Assembly (NCBI GenBank): GCA_032718475.1
Contig: JAUCBJ010002485.1
Coordinates: 1 to 31,985, forward strand
Source of the DNA: Nemertoderma westbladi
Taxonomy: Eukaryota > Xenacoelomorpha > Nemertodermatida > Nemertodermatidae
Direction of reading: 5' to 3'
DNA: 31,985 nt
The stretch's first letter is position 1. Each line of letters opens with the position of its first letter. A model generated the notes under the pieces. The model did not search any database and was not told the origin of the DNA. It was given only the letters and a program-made list of their open reading frames with translations. This document shows positions 1-9,717 of this stretch, piece after piece. Made by a program: the position numbers and the translations under genes.

Positions 1-1466
1 TGAAAGTCCTCTCTGTCTGCCTGTAATCAGTACTGCAGTAGGCCTACAGCAGTATGCCTATCTCAGTCCACAGTCAGTCAGTTGCTCAGTCCTATCTGCC
101 TATGAAGCTTGGAAGTTACTGATAATACCATAACCATACCTGCATATGCATACCCTAAGCTAAACCGTACCGGTAATTGACGCTGTCTGACTGTCGGTGT
201 CGCGTGCTGACGGGAACAAATGAAAACGTACCCTTGTGCCTTGTTAATGTGTTGTAATTGGTAATGACTTGTGGGTCCCTAAGATAGGCTAAAACGTACC
301 GTACCCCAGTACCCGAAATATGGGTACGTTTTAACGACGCAACATTTCTGCATTTATTCACCATACTGCCATACGCTGCCATATCCTGATATCTGATAGG
401 CCTATATAACTCACCCCCTAGGCCTAACTGATATGACAGTATGATATACTGATATATACTGATATAACAGTATAAGTCAGTAAGTATATAACTGTATAAT
501 ACAGTAGCCTACAGCAGTACCGGTTCCTACTGACCTATAGGCCCAGTTCAGCAGTTAGAACACACTCAAAAGGGGGGGAATATCGCAATTCTGCAATAGG
601 GCTGCTCGGATAGCCTACAACTGTCTGACTGTACAACTCTTCAACTGCTGAACTGTACAAGAAAAGATAACCTAACTGAACAAGGCTACGATAATACCGT
701 AATTTCCCAGAACTCTTTTTTCGGGCAGTGCTAAAATGCACAAAGACCCACGCGGACCCAAAGAATGACCATTACGTTATGAAGCAATGAGGCACCAACG
801 AGGTAGAATAAAACGTCTGTCCTTATCTGATCTGATCTGACAGCATCTGATCCTATAACCAATCAGCCAATCAGGAGAAAGATATATAATATTTACCTAA
901 CTGTCTGTTAGGTAAATAGCCAATAGCTGAATAGTGGATCACGTTTCAAGTTGCCTGTTTATGTATCAGTATCATCATATGACGTACCAGGTAGCAGTAC
1001 AGGCATACCGGTATGCATCTAATGCACAAAGGCATATTATTATATATTAAAAATGAGGATGAAGGATGGCGGGTATGAAAGTTGTGTGATTGTCTCAGCA
1101 CAGATGGATAGTTTCTGATGTAAACAACTTTCGTAGATTTCAGATTTAGTTGGTGTTGAAACATTAAACATTTATTAAAAACAATACAGCCTTTGCTGCA
1201 ATATTTTCGTAAATCTTTCTTGTTAATAGTTATCATTATTAATAGTTAAAGTTAATTATATTAATTATAATTAATATTATTAATTAAGTAATGATACTTA
1301 TTAATACATTACATTTAAAATATTTATTGTTTGTTTGTTACGCTAAACAGCTAAAGGGAAGGCAGGAGGGGCTATCTCTCTAGGCCTATCTGTGTAGTGT
1401 GTATATGACGAAACACTTAACATGCCCCATATTGCCAGCTGATACAATGGAGTTTATACTCAGACG
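1..1466. other. AT-rich noncoding stretch, no gene seen
   Basis: No ORF here resembles a known protein; the short open frames have random composition. The sequence has short runs built from GATATACTGATATA and CAGTA/TACTG words (about 420-530), a TCTGA microsatellite-like patch (about 818-840) and several TAGGCCTA and ACCGGTA palindromes. 1240-1330 is nearly pure A/T. I see no RNA gene. Confidence 0.6.
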
Positions 1467-1505
1467 ATGAAGGAATATGGGAAGGTGGATGGGAATGTGG
1501 GAATT

Positions 1506-1705
1506 AATAAACGCTGTTGTTACCTTCCAATTGAAGGAAAAGAGCAGGTTACAGCGGCTGTAATTTCTAACCAAAACAATAAACGACGTTTTACCTACAA
1601 ATTGAGGGAAAGGAGCAGGTTACCGAGACAGGGTTTTCTAACCAAAACAATAAACGATTTTGTTACCTACCAATTGAGGGAAAGGAGAATATGTTACCAC
1701 GGAGG
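1506..1705. repeat. three tandem copies of a ~72-bp unit
   Basis: Three head-to-tail copies start at 1506, 1578 and 1649 (spacing 72 and 71 bp). Each begins AATAAACG and contains an AATTGA(A/G)GGAAA block; the first two also carry GAGCAGGTTAC and end in CTAACCAAAAC, while the third is shorter. Related single copies lie at about 1965-2010 and 30591-30640, so the unit is a dispersed repeat rather than a purely local duplication. A 95-residue open frame at 1467-1754 (+) is explained by this repetition and is not a gene. Confidence 0.75.
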
Positions 1706-1855
1706 CTTGTTTACACTAACCTTCTTACTAACCGTCCGACTGACTGATCAATAGATCATCCCCTCAAAAAATAAAGGACATCGCGCACGCGCATAGAACA
1801 CTTAATAAAGATAAATTTAATAAATAATATCGACCAATAAAAAATCGACCGAAAA

Positions 1856-1956
1856 GTGAAATCCTGGTATTCTTTACATGGGCGAAGAATACTAGACTTT
1901 ATGCCGTTATATTTCACTTTGCAGTTACCCCCATGTGAAGAATACCAGGTTTTCAC
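1856..1956. repeat. 27-bp inverted repeat, hairpin with 47-nt loop
   Basis: The arm at 1856-1882 (GTGAAATCCTGGTATTC...) is the reverse complement of the arm at 1930-1956 with two or three mismatches. The loop of about 47 nt contains a further copy of GAAGAATAC. It could be a small fold-back or MITE remnant, or a precursor-like hairpin; the sequence alone does not decide. Confidence 0.65.
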
Positions 1957-2524
1957 CAAAAACACAGGTTACAGAACGGCTGAATATACAGTAACCCAAA
2001 CAATAAGCGAATTAGTATATTTATAGAAGACATAAATAAGCTCTATAATACACTCAATAAAGATAAATTAAAAAATAATTAAAATCTTTATACTGTATAA
2101 TCAATATTGTTGAAAGGTGTGTGGGGCGAGCCACGAAGTTGGCGGAGCCTTGGCGAATTGACACTGTTAAGGAGAATGTCAATAATGGCAAATAGTTGTT
2201 GGTCGAACGTAACTATTTTGACATTAAATAACTTTGTCAGATTGAAAAGTAGGCATAAATATGTCCAAAACTTGACATTATTTAGCGACTTTTGACCAAC
2301 AGTTCAACAGTCTCCCGCTAGATGGCCACATGAATACATAGATGGCCACAACCGTTTAAGCTGAAACTTGGCAGAATTGCACTCGACCATTAGCTGTGTC
2401 ATTTAAACTTTTTCTGTAGTCTTAACCCTTTTGTACCCCTTCGAATCTCAAACAGATGATTCCTTTGAGGTCAATTTTGACCTCAGGTAAATGAAAGGGT
2501 TGGGGTGGTCCAAAAAACTTTTTA

Positions 2525-2797
2525 CGCATTTCACAGATTCGGTGTTCATCTCATCAGTTAGAAGTTGAGCGTGGTCGTTGGTACAATGTAGAACGCTCTA
2601 ACCGATTTTGTCAAATGTGCAATAACGATAGTATATAAGATGAGTTTCATTTCCTTTTAGAATGCAGTGCTTACTCAGAGTTGAGAGTAAAATATCTTGG
2701 AAATTTTCTTCTCAAGGTACCTCACCAAATTAAAATTATCCGAATTATATGCATGTTTATATAAAGACTCTGCTAAAAAAAAATGGCGAATCTAGGC
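2525..2797 (+). pseudogene. decayed retroelement fragment, RT-distal zinc-finger region
   Basis: The + strand frame from about 2525 reads SSHQLEVERGRW, then NRFCQMCNN, an in-frame stop (TAA, about 2631), then DEFHFLLECSAYSELR. The order R-x-S-S-H ... E-x-G-R-W ... C-x2-C ... DE-x-HFLL-x-C is common in the region downstream of the reverse transcriptase in invertebrate retroelement ORFs. After a shift of frame (about 2725) the reading continues as KLSELYACLYKDSAKKKW to about 2797, again fitting the tail of such ORFs. There is no RT core nearby, so this is an isolated and dead fragment. The element class cannot be named from this piece. Confidence 0.55.
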
Positions 2798-4264
2798 TTA
2801 TATATAATTTATGCTTTTTTGAGAAGAAACACTTTATTAATTAATTAAGTGCTTGTTATAAATTTCAATTTCTAAATAATCGATATTATTACTATAATAA
2901 TAGTTGAACGGTTTATTGTTTATATTTTCTCTGTTGGGCCATTCTGTTATATTATAATCCGGTAATTGTATTTAATAATGTATAAATTCATGTCTAATTT
3001 AAGTACTGTATACTGGAGTTGTGCAATTTTAAGTAGACCCTTAATTGGGTACAGTTAATTTATTAAATATACTAAAGTAAACGTAACGTAATTCCGTAAC
3101 GTGAAATTGTAATTCCGTAACGCAAATATCTCGACTTATATATTACATTGCCACAAAAGGAAAATAATTGTGTATTGCCCATCGGTTAGAGGAAGATAAT
3201 TTAGAATTTGAATGTCACATGTTGAGTAGATTAAAAGCTATTTTAAAAATGTCATGTTTTTGTTACGGAATTACAAAATTCGCAATAGCGTTTTGTTATT
3301 TTTTCAAACGAAGTTAATTGCTTTCTATGAAACCAAAATTAATTTATTTAATTAAGTACAACCGAGGTTGAACCATCACTCACACAGGTAAAGACAGACT
3401 AGGATTAATGTTATTTATAATGACTGCATTTCGCCTTAATTGTAGGCAAAATTCGCACAGCGATTTTGGAAAATGTAAAAAAAATAACAGTAAATTTCAA
3501 CTTGCGAGTAGGACCCCACACACAACGGAATTTGCCTCCTGTTTCTAATTTCAGATACTTTAGGATGTTATGAGATCCAATCATTAAGAAGATTATCTGC
3601 GATGGTTTTTTTCTGAGCTTCTATGTCCGTTTATTCGTGAATTTCATGTTAAGCGGAATCTTGGAATGTACCAGACCACATGCTGGGCCCATGAGAGAAA
3701 GGTGATCGGTCTGAAGTTCTCCAGTCTGCCGATAGTGGACGAAATGTAAGTGAAAACGTTTTTTTCGTGTTTTTAATCAGTTCTTGGCATATACATGTAT
3801 TTGTACAGAACACTAGCTGGCTCTTTGTGAGTGTACTGCCCCATGTACATTCTTAAGTTTGGTGGTAGATAGCGAAATGTCTGGTAGTGGAAACATCTAA
3901 TTTCGTTATCCATTTGAGCTGAAACTTGGTGGATATAAGTGGTAGACCATCCAGAGGCTGCGTCTTTGACATCTGAGATAGGCTGTATTATGCCTTCAAA
4001 GATTTCAAGAATTATCGTTTGCTGAGGGACATTTATTCTAATAAATACACAACATTCTAGAACGTACGGTATTATTTATCTCAGAACATTGTGTATTTAT
4101 TAAATATAATAAATAGCCTCTGAATGGCTACGATACGAAGGGTGTGATTTCGAAAAATATACCTTTTTAAACACTTTAAAAAATAATCAATCGAAAATTC
4201 CGGCTAGTTGTGTATCAAATTTCAAGCAATATACTGTAATACACATTTGTAGAATTATTATTAT

Positions 4265-4274
<10 letters not shown>
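2798..4274. other. AT-rich noncoding stretch with a hairpin
   Basis: I see no coding region. One hairpin is clear: AATAAATACACAACATTCT at 4040-4058 and its near-perfect reverse complement at 4083-4101 (17 of 19 positions). A short word, AGCTGAAACTTGG, occurs at about 2360 and again near 3919 with partly similar flanks, suggesting remnants of one dispersed repeat. Confidence 0.5.
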
Positions 4275-4295
<21 letters not shown>

Positions 4296-4454
4296 GGGGA
4301 TGGGGTCCGTGTCAACATTTTTTGAAAGTTTTAACTCTCAGCAACTTATTAGCATATCAAAATCTAACAACAACGACAACGGCAACTATTTGCGATTATT
4401 GACCTACCCCCTAACGTACAGAGTTGAACAGCTTGGACACCCCCCCCCCCCCCC
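4275..4454. repeat. 25-bp poly-G tract and 15-bp poly-C tract 140 bp apart
   Basis: A run of 12 T is followed by 25 consecutive G (4275-4299) and, after about 140 bp, by 15 consecutive C (4440-4454). The two runs are complementary, so the interval could close as a G:C-clamped hairpin, and the G run can form a G-quadruplex. Runs of this length are prone to copy errors, so the exact counts should be treated with care. Confidence 0.8.
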
Positions 4455-4700
4455 AACCCCACTCTAGCACTTGCGTAGTACTTATACCACAGTTGTTTGG
4501 ATAATAAGTTATAGTCTAATATATCCATAGGCGCCAATACTATGATCAATACTATTCCATTTAAACGTGAATAATATACAGATATCTTGAGTTGAACCAT
4601 GACCATTGACCAACTATAATAATATTAGTTTATATTATCTACACCTGCCTGCAGGTCATGGTTGCACATAAACTAGACACGTCGCGAGGAGATTGTAAGG

Positions 4701-4711
4701 ATGTTAAATTT
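4701..4711. repeat. left target-site duplication of the PLE
   Basis: ATGTTAAATTT at 4701-4711 abuts the left terminal repeat and is repeated exactly at 9528-9538, two bases outside the right terminal repeat. A direct repeat at both outer edges is the expected footprint of retroelement insertion. Confidence 0.8.
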
Positions 4712-4853
4712 GTTAGTGGTTCATTGGTGGGGAATCATAGCAGTGAAATTAAGAAAACAATCGCAATTACAACGCATTTAAATTTCATTTTAATTATATA
4801 TACACAATAAATTTTACAGGCAGTAAATACAAATACGACGTTTCGGGTCCAGC
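4712..4853 (-). repeat. PLE terminal direct repeat (3' pLTR)
   Basis: This 142-bp segment matches 9384-9525 with a single mismatch (AA against AG near 4782/9454). In element orientation it lies after the endonuclease. Just upstream in the same orientation, about 4854-4872, lies TTGATAATGG, which with GAAACGTC forms a degenerate hammerhead-like core (see findings). Confidence 0.85.
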
Positions 4854-4972
4854 AGGCACCATTATCAAGTAAGCTAAAGTAAGTCAAAATACAGACTGAC
4901 AAAATACAACGGGGAAACAAATTTAACCTAATTTATAATTATAAATAAAGAATGTACATGAAGGTCATACTA

Positions 4973-5395
4973 TCAAGTATCTGAGGTGATAATTCTAAAG
5001 TCAGACGATGATATTGGATGGTCTGATTCCACACTTTGAGAAAGGACAGAGGAATCTACTACCTTAATGGGTCTACCTGTGGCGTAAGAGACACCACGAT
5101 GTTCAGCCGTACGCACTCCAAAGTGACGACGGGTTTTCCCGACGTAAGTAGCGTTACAGCTACTACAGGTAAAATGGTAAATAATATTGGAGCGCATATG
5201 CAGAGGTAGTCTGTCTTTATAGGTAAACAATAATGCTGAGACTCTACGTGTTGGTCGAAACACAACATGAATAGAAATATGACTGAAAACAGATTCAAAC
5301 AAACGTTGTAGTCTAGCCTTAATGATATTACAGTGGTTGCCGGTATAAGGTAAAACAAAAGTAATGGGGCGTTTAGGTGTAGTACAGTAGTTACA
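4973..5395 (-). pseudogene. PLE GIY-YIG endonuclease domain, 3'-truncated
   Basis: The frame contains IIYHFTCSSC followed by NATYVGKTRRHFGVRTAEHRG, the characteristic Y-x-C-x2-C-x3-YVGKT-R-x4-R-x2-EH core of the PLE GIY-YIG nuclease, which nicks target DNA for reverse transcription. Upstream in the same frame lie KRPITFVLPYTGNH and VFRPTRRVSAL, the usual linker between RT and nuclease. The frame stops at 4973 after SSDFRIITSDT; in other PLEs the domain continues for some tens of residues with a conserved L-x-ES-x2-I-x3-KP segment, so the catalytic domain is incomplete. This frame is shifted relative to the RT segment at 5396-6091. Confidence 0.85.
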
Positions 5396-6091
5396 ACAGG
5401 GGGTGGTTCATGAACGCGCGATAAGAATTTCTTAATAGCACCATTAATAACATGAATAGGATAACCATTGCATCTAAAGATATGACATAATTTACTAATT
5501 TCTATATGAAATGCTAAATAAGAAGAACAAATCCTAAAGGTCCGGTTAACAAGTGCATAAACAAGACTAAACTTATATTGAAAAGGTAAACAACTATGAA
5601 AGTTCATGTATTGACCTGTATATGTTGGTTTATGATAAACTTCTGTATCGAAACTGAAATTAATATTGTTCTGGGTGATTAAAATATCAAGAAAGGAGAT
5701 ATAACTATTTCTTTCAGTTTCGCACGTAAACTTGATATATGGATGTTTAGAGTTAAGGTATCTCAAGAACTGTTCCACTTGCGACTCATTGTCAAAGACA
5801 CAAAATGTGTCATCAACGTAGCGACGGTAAAATAAAGGTTTAAATTCAATTGGACAATTATCGAGCCAACCGAGTTCATGTTACGATAGAAATGCGTTAG
5901 TGAAACTCGGACCTAATGGCGAACCCATAGACACACCGTCGGTCTGTTGGTAGAGTTTCCCATTAAATACAAAACAATTAGTTAACACCGCTAATTTCAA
6001 TAATTGTTTAAATTGCCCTGCCTCGAAACTACTTTCAATTTTACTATCTAAAATTGAAAGTTGGTTATTACTTGGTACAAAAAGACCCTTA
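5396..6091 (-). pseudogene. PLE reverse transcriptase, palm and thumb segment
   Basis: The minus-strand frame reads GKLYQQTDGVSMGSPLGPSF (palm motif B), a stop codon at 5881-5883, then FKPLFYRRYVDDTFCVF with the catalytic YVDD box, then SYISFLDILITQ and VYHKPTYTGQYMNFHS and SLVYALVNRTFRICSSY, all standard PLE RT blocks. It continues to FLSRVHEPPP where the frame is lost. Both catalytic aspartates of the YVDD are retained, so inactivation came from the stop, frameshift and insertions, not from active-site loss. Confidence 0.87.
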
Positions 6092-6451
6092 CCAAGTTAA
6101 ACCCGAAAACAATTATTTTGTTACATATATAGTAAATAACGTTGTATGTTCTTCTTCCTCTCATAATAAAATATAAATGAAATATCTCAGATCGCTATGC
6201 CCTGTAACATTTCACAACCAAAATATTTAAGTGTGAAAAGTGTAGGCCTACCACACTCCGCCCAAACAACCGCAAACGCATAGCCAACAAATTTAACAAA
6301 AGGTTACATACATGTTGGGTTCATGACGAGATGAGTGAAAATTGATCGCGTAATATAAAGTAAAAAATTAAGAGACGGGCTGGCTCTCCTCCACTTTCTT
6401 ACCCAATGGATTTGTTGTTGTAATAATCTAATATTGGGGCGGCTTTCTCTC
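6092..6451. mobile_element. 360-bp insertion inside the PLE RT, 18-bp target duplication
   Basis: GGTACAAAAAGACCCTTA occurs at 6074-6091 and again at 6452-6469, exactly flanking this segment. Both copies encode the same K-G-L-F-V-P of the PLE RT, and joining across the insert gives continuous PLE reading, so it is a clean insertion. The 360 bp have no terminal inverted repeats and no poly(A). Length and the long duplication fit a SINE-like non-autonomous retroelement, but I cannot assign a family or see convincing Pol III A and B boxes. It contains one TAGGCCTAC palindrome. Confidence 0.75.
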
Positions 6452-6469
6452 GGTACAAAAAGACCCTTA

Positions 6470-7058
6470 ATAATAATATCAATGGTCTCTAACACGGGAA
6501 CATTAGTAAATAATGAAGTTACATCAAACGATACCATGTAAACTTTCTTATTGAAATTAAGTTTACTTAGTTCTTCAACGAATGAAAATGTATCTGTTAC
6601 TGTGTAACAACTCGTGGTGGTAGGGCGGATAAGTGGAACAACAAATTTAGCTAAATATGCCGGTGTATCTATACTAGAAATAATTGGTCTAAATTGACAA
6701 TCACTTTTGTGTATTTTGGGGAGGCCGTAGAGAAAACCAGGTTTACTTCCCGTCGGGGCTAGATAGTTATAGCGGGGTCCGTTAATAACGCGTTTTTTAC
6801 ACAGGTCGAAGAGGTACCGACGTATCTTACGTTCGCGCGTTAGTACCACTTTAAGCCATTCTCCTTTCAATTCTATAAACTTCCGACTATCTTTTAATAA
6901 TGAGTCCATCTTCTCAATGTACTCGGACCGGTCTATCAACACAACACCAACACCTTTATCAGGTTTGGAGATGATGATGGAATTGTTCTTCTTCAACTTC
7001 TTCAGTGACCTAAGTTAATCTTTGGACATGAACGTGTTCTTCGGGAGTACGTAACTGT
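6470..7058 (-). pseudogene. PLE reverse transcriptase, fingers segment
   Basis: The frame reads FYSYVLPKNTFMSKD, a stop codon, LRSLKKLKKNNSIIISKP and DKGVGVVLIDRSEYIEKM, then GSKPGFLYGLPKIHKSD and FRPIISSIDTPAYLAKF, then VYMVSFDVTSLFTNVPVLET. These are the N-terminal fingers and motif A (SFDVTSLF, first catalytic Asp) of PLE RTs. The same frame resumes after the 360-bp insertion at 6091. The TAA at 7008-7010 sits where other PLEs have an ordinary residue before the LRSLKK block. Confidence 0.87.
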
Positions 7059-7059
7059 A

Positions 7060-8627
7060 GAAGCCCATGCCTTTCCCTTACGTATTCGAAGGTCCTCACC
7101 TGACTTCCGGATCCATGATCCCAGGTAACAGAAGTCGTCCACATGCTCAAGCATACCATCCTTTGAGCTTATGCTCATCCGATCAGAGACTTGCTGATGA
7201 CTTTCAAAGTTAACGGTCAGAATTTTGGTCTTTCTGGAGTTAATAAAAAGACCAACACTAGAAGCAGCATGTTCTAATGAGCTGAGGAGCCGTTGGGCTC
7301 CGTCTAATGATTCTGAGAGTACTCCTAAGTCATCAGCAAAGTCTAGATCAGTTAGGTACTTGGCAGGATTTCCTCGACTTCTGGAGCCAGTAGGTGGAGT
7401 TATCATCACCCCATCATCATTATGATGATCTAAGGACATGCGTAGAACATAGTCAACCACAATAATGAACAAGAATGGTGCAAGTGTGTCTCCTTGGAGG
7501 ACGCCCCATAACACTTCAAATGGTTCTGTGTCACCGTCAACAGTAGACACAAATGTTGTCGAACCATCGTATACTGATCTGATTGCTGCAATAATTTCAT
7601 CAGGAATCCCATATAATGAAAGTATGCTGAACATACGTGAGCGAGAGACTGAATCAAAGGCCTTGAAGAAGTCAACAAAGATAACAGCCAGATGCCTGTC
7701 TTTCTTTTTTGATAATTCTTCAATTATCCTTCTAAGTGCCAAAATGGGCTCCATGGTCCCACGACCTTTACGGAAACCATTCTGATTTCCACGGAGCAGT
7801 CTCTCAATGGGATCCCTGATGCGATTTAATAGAATCCTATTGTATAGCTTTGCAGCAATCGAGATCAATGAGATTCCCCGAAAAGTACCATAGAGTGTTA
7901 GGTTGCCCTTCTTGGGAACTGGCACCAACTTATTTGTTTTCATTTCTTGTGGGACTCTTGTTGTTCGGTACATGTCTACTATGATGGGATAGATGAGCTT
8001 TAAACACTCAGGTATTTTAAAGACCTCAGGGGGAACACCATCTACTCCACTGGCACGATTGGTCTTAATGCTCTTTGCAGCAGCCTTCACTTCTGCAAAG
8101 GAGATATCGCCAATGGGAATATCTGGGAGTACAGACTCAGACACTTTTACTTCTATAAAGTTATCAGGCAATACCCTGTCATTGTTGAGGAGCTTTTCAA
8201 AGTGGGCTTTCCAACCATTGAGGCGATCGGCTGGTGATTCAGCCTTAACCTTGGTGGTTGGTTGGCTTTTCCGTCCAGTAAGCAGATTGATTGATTTCCA
8301 TGCCTGGGATGATTGCCTGCTGTCGTCAGCATCATTGATGGCATCAACCTGTTGGTTTATTAGCTCCTGTAGATTAACAGAGTACTGCCTGTTCAGGGAC
8401 CTAGATGCAGCCTTAACTGCATTATTGGCCGCTGTAGTCTGTTTGAGTCGGGACTCTTTCTGCGCCTTATGAAGGTCATTTCGGCACTTCTGAATTTTGT
8501 TGTCAGTCCAGGGGGCCCTTTCCCTGTTTCGAGGGTATACAGGAACTGTTTCTGCAGCTGCTAACTTAACTGCTTCTGTAAAGGCAGTATAGCCCTCACA
8601 GTGATCTGCCGTCTCAGAGGCAATTTC
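7060..8627 (-). pseudogene. LINE (non-LTR retrotransposon) reverse transcriptase, fragment inside PLE
   Basis: A continuous minus-strand frame of about 520 codons opens after a TAG at 8628-8630. It carries every RT block in order: ASGVDGVPPEVF, FRGISLISIAAKLYNRILL, NGFRKGRGTMEPI, AVIFVDFFKAFDSV (motif A), GVLQGDTLAPFLF (motif B), YLTDLDFADDLGVL (motif C, FADD) and CYLGSWI (motif E). This is a LINE-type RT quite distinct from the PLE RT around it. It ends abruptly after RIRKGKAWA, where related ORFs go on for roughly another hundred residues, and PLE sequence resumes at about 7058. It has no start codon of its own. The RT itself looks intact, so it is probably a recent or constrained copy, but without the 5' and 3' ends it cannot be autonomous. 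The clade is uncertain. Confidence 0.85.
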
Positions 8628-8630
8628 CTA

Positions 8631-8810
8631 CGAAACAGAATATGGTCTATCTGGGACTTATGACCACTGGGTCCACTATGAGTCCATAGCTTTCCAGTTC
8701 GCTTCTTGAACTTGGTTCCAGCCGAAAACAATCCATTTCCAGAGATAAAATCCTGAAGATAGACAGAATTTCGGTTAACACTATTGCTATAGACCCAGGG
8801 CGATGTAGGT
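8631..8810 (-). pseudogene. LINE endonuclease C-terminal fragment
   Basis: In a different minus frame from the RT, the sequence reads NGLFSAGTKFKKRTGKLWTH, then SGPSGHKSQIDHILFRRK. This is the C-terminal part of the APE-type endonuclease of LINEs (T-x-G-x-LWTH...Q-I-D-x-I-L). The frame is lost near 8620, at the junction with the RT frame, so a deletion or frameshift separates the two. Upstream of about 8810 the match stops and PLE N-terminal sequence begins. Confidence 0.7.
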
Positions 8811-9406
8811 GACGTAGTACTTCTGACTCCATATCCCGGTAGAGTTTCTCGAAAGGTGGAAGGAAATCGTTTGGGTTTAGTTTCTCTGGTGGTAATGCGA
8901 AGCGTAAACCTTTCATCAACGCATAGCGCTCGACATCGCTGAGGATATAGCTCGATAAGTTCCTAATAACCTTATCCGTATTCAGCGACGGAGGCAACTG
9001 GGTTCGGCGCAGATAAGACAGTTTGTTTGTGTGTCTCTTCAGCCATACTTTACCTAACGATTGAGTACGTTTACTGACTTCTGACTGTAGTCGACTACAG
9101 TCGAACCGACTAGTCGTCTCGGAAAGCGTACGGTGCGAGAACGCCAACTGTTTCTCAACGACTGACTTCTCTCGGAGTTTGATTCGTAGCTCGGCATTCG
9201 GAGGAGGAACGAAGATTGTTATTCGGGGTTTTAAACTGAAGGAACTTTGGGGTGAGGTGGAGCTTCTGACATTCTCGAAGAAAACCGATATCATGTTGTA
9301 GCTTTAGATTCTTGATAGTGAGGCGTTCGAACTTCCGGAACAACGCTAGTGTAGGAGCCCCATAGCGTCGACGAACAGTATCAGTTAGTGGTTCATTGGT
9401 GGGGAA
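8811..9406 (-). pseudogene. PLE ORF, N-terminal region (two frames)
   Basis: The frame opens after a TGA at 9407-9409, inside the terminal repeat, and reads RRRYGAPTLALFRKFERL and then HDIGFLRECQKLHLTPKF, the usual start of PLE proteins. A frameshift near 9210 moves the reading to a second frame: KSVVEKQLAFSHRTLSE, then NLSSYILSDVERYALMKGL and NDFLPPFEKLYRDMESEVL. The NLSS-x-L-x2-E-x4-L-x-KGL block is typical of PLE N-termini. PLE-like sequence ends at about 8810 and resumes at about 7058; what lies between is LINE. Confidence 0.8.
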
Positions 9407-9525
9407 TCATAGCAGTGAAATTAAGAAAACAATCGCAATTACAACGCATTTAAGTTTCATTTTAATTATATATACACAATAAATTTTACAGGCAGTAAAT
9501 ACAAATACGACGTTTCGGGTCCAGC
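9384..9525 (-). repeat. PLE terminal direct repeat (5' pLTR)
   Basis: This is the 141/142-identical copy of 4712-4853. In element orientation it begins at GCTGGACCCGAAACGTC, that is, in the middle of the hammerhead-like motif seen whole at the other end. It is followed on the + strand by CC and the 11-bp target duplication. Confidence 0.85.
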
Positions 9526-9527
9526 CC

Positions 9528-9538
9528 ATGTTAAATTT
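9528..9538. repeat. right target-site duplication of the PLE
   Basis: ATGTTAAATTT matches 4701-4711 exactly. The sequence from here to the satellite start (9718) is AT-rich, and I see nothing else in it. Confidence 0.8.
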
Positions 9539-9717
9539 CACTCACCACTGAGGCGAGGAAATTGCCCAATAAAAATCAAATCGCATATGCCACATCTTCA
9601 GTATACTTCTTGCCCAATGATTTAAAATAGAATAACTATAACTATTTACTCGAGAAATTATGATCTTGTACATTTTAAGATTACAGTGCTGTGTTGCGCG
9701 ATAACTGTGTCATAGCA

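Larger units (their letters stand above)
4712..9527 (-). mobile_element. Penelope-like retroelement, complete boundaries, nested insertions
   Basis: A minus-strand PLE bounded by 142-bp direct repeats (4712-4853 and 9384-9525, 141/142 identical) and by an 11-bp target duplication (4701-4711 and 9528-9538). PLEs typically carry such direct repeats (pseudo-LTRs) and encode one protein: N-terminal region, reverse transcriptase, linker, GIY-YIG endonuclease. All of these blocks are present in that order, reading from 9406 down to 4973. The ORF is dead: at least two frameshifts (near 9210 and near 5390), stops at 7008-7010 and 5881-5883, a 360-bp insertion (6092-6451) and an embedded LINE fragment (about 7060-8810). 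Removing the two insertions leaves about 2.7 kb, a normal PLE size. The near-identity of the terminal repeats suggests either a recent insertion or repeats copied from one template at insertion; the broken ORF argues that the source was already damaged or that the copy is old. Confidence 0.88.

Noticed and set aside
946-1236. 96-codon ORF (minus)
   Set aside because: No recognisable domain, composition as expected from AT-rich noncoding DNA.
7465-8472. Plus-strand ORFs of 106 and 159 codons over the LINE
   Set aside because: Antisense shadows of the LINE RT, which has all motifs on the minus strand.
4712-9527. LTR retrotransposon or retrovirus-like interpretation of the direct repeats
   Set aside because: The repeats lack TG...CA ends, and the encoded protein is PLE type (GIY-YIG nuclease, PLE RT blocks) without gag, protease or integrase.
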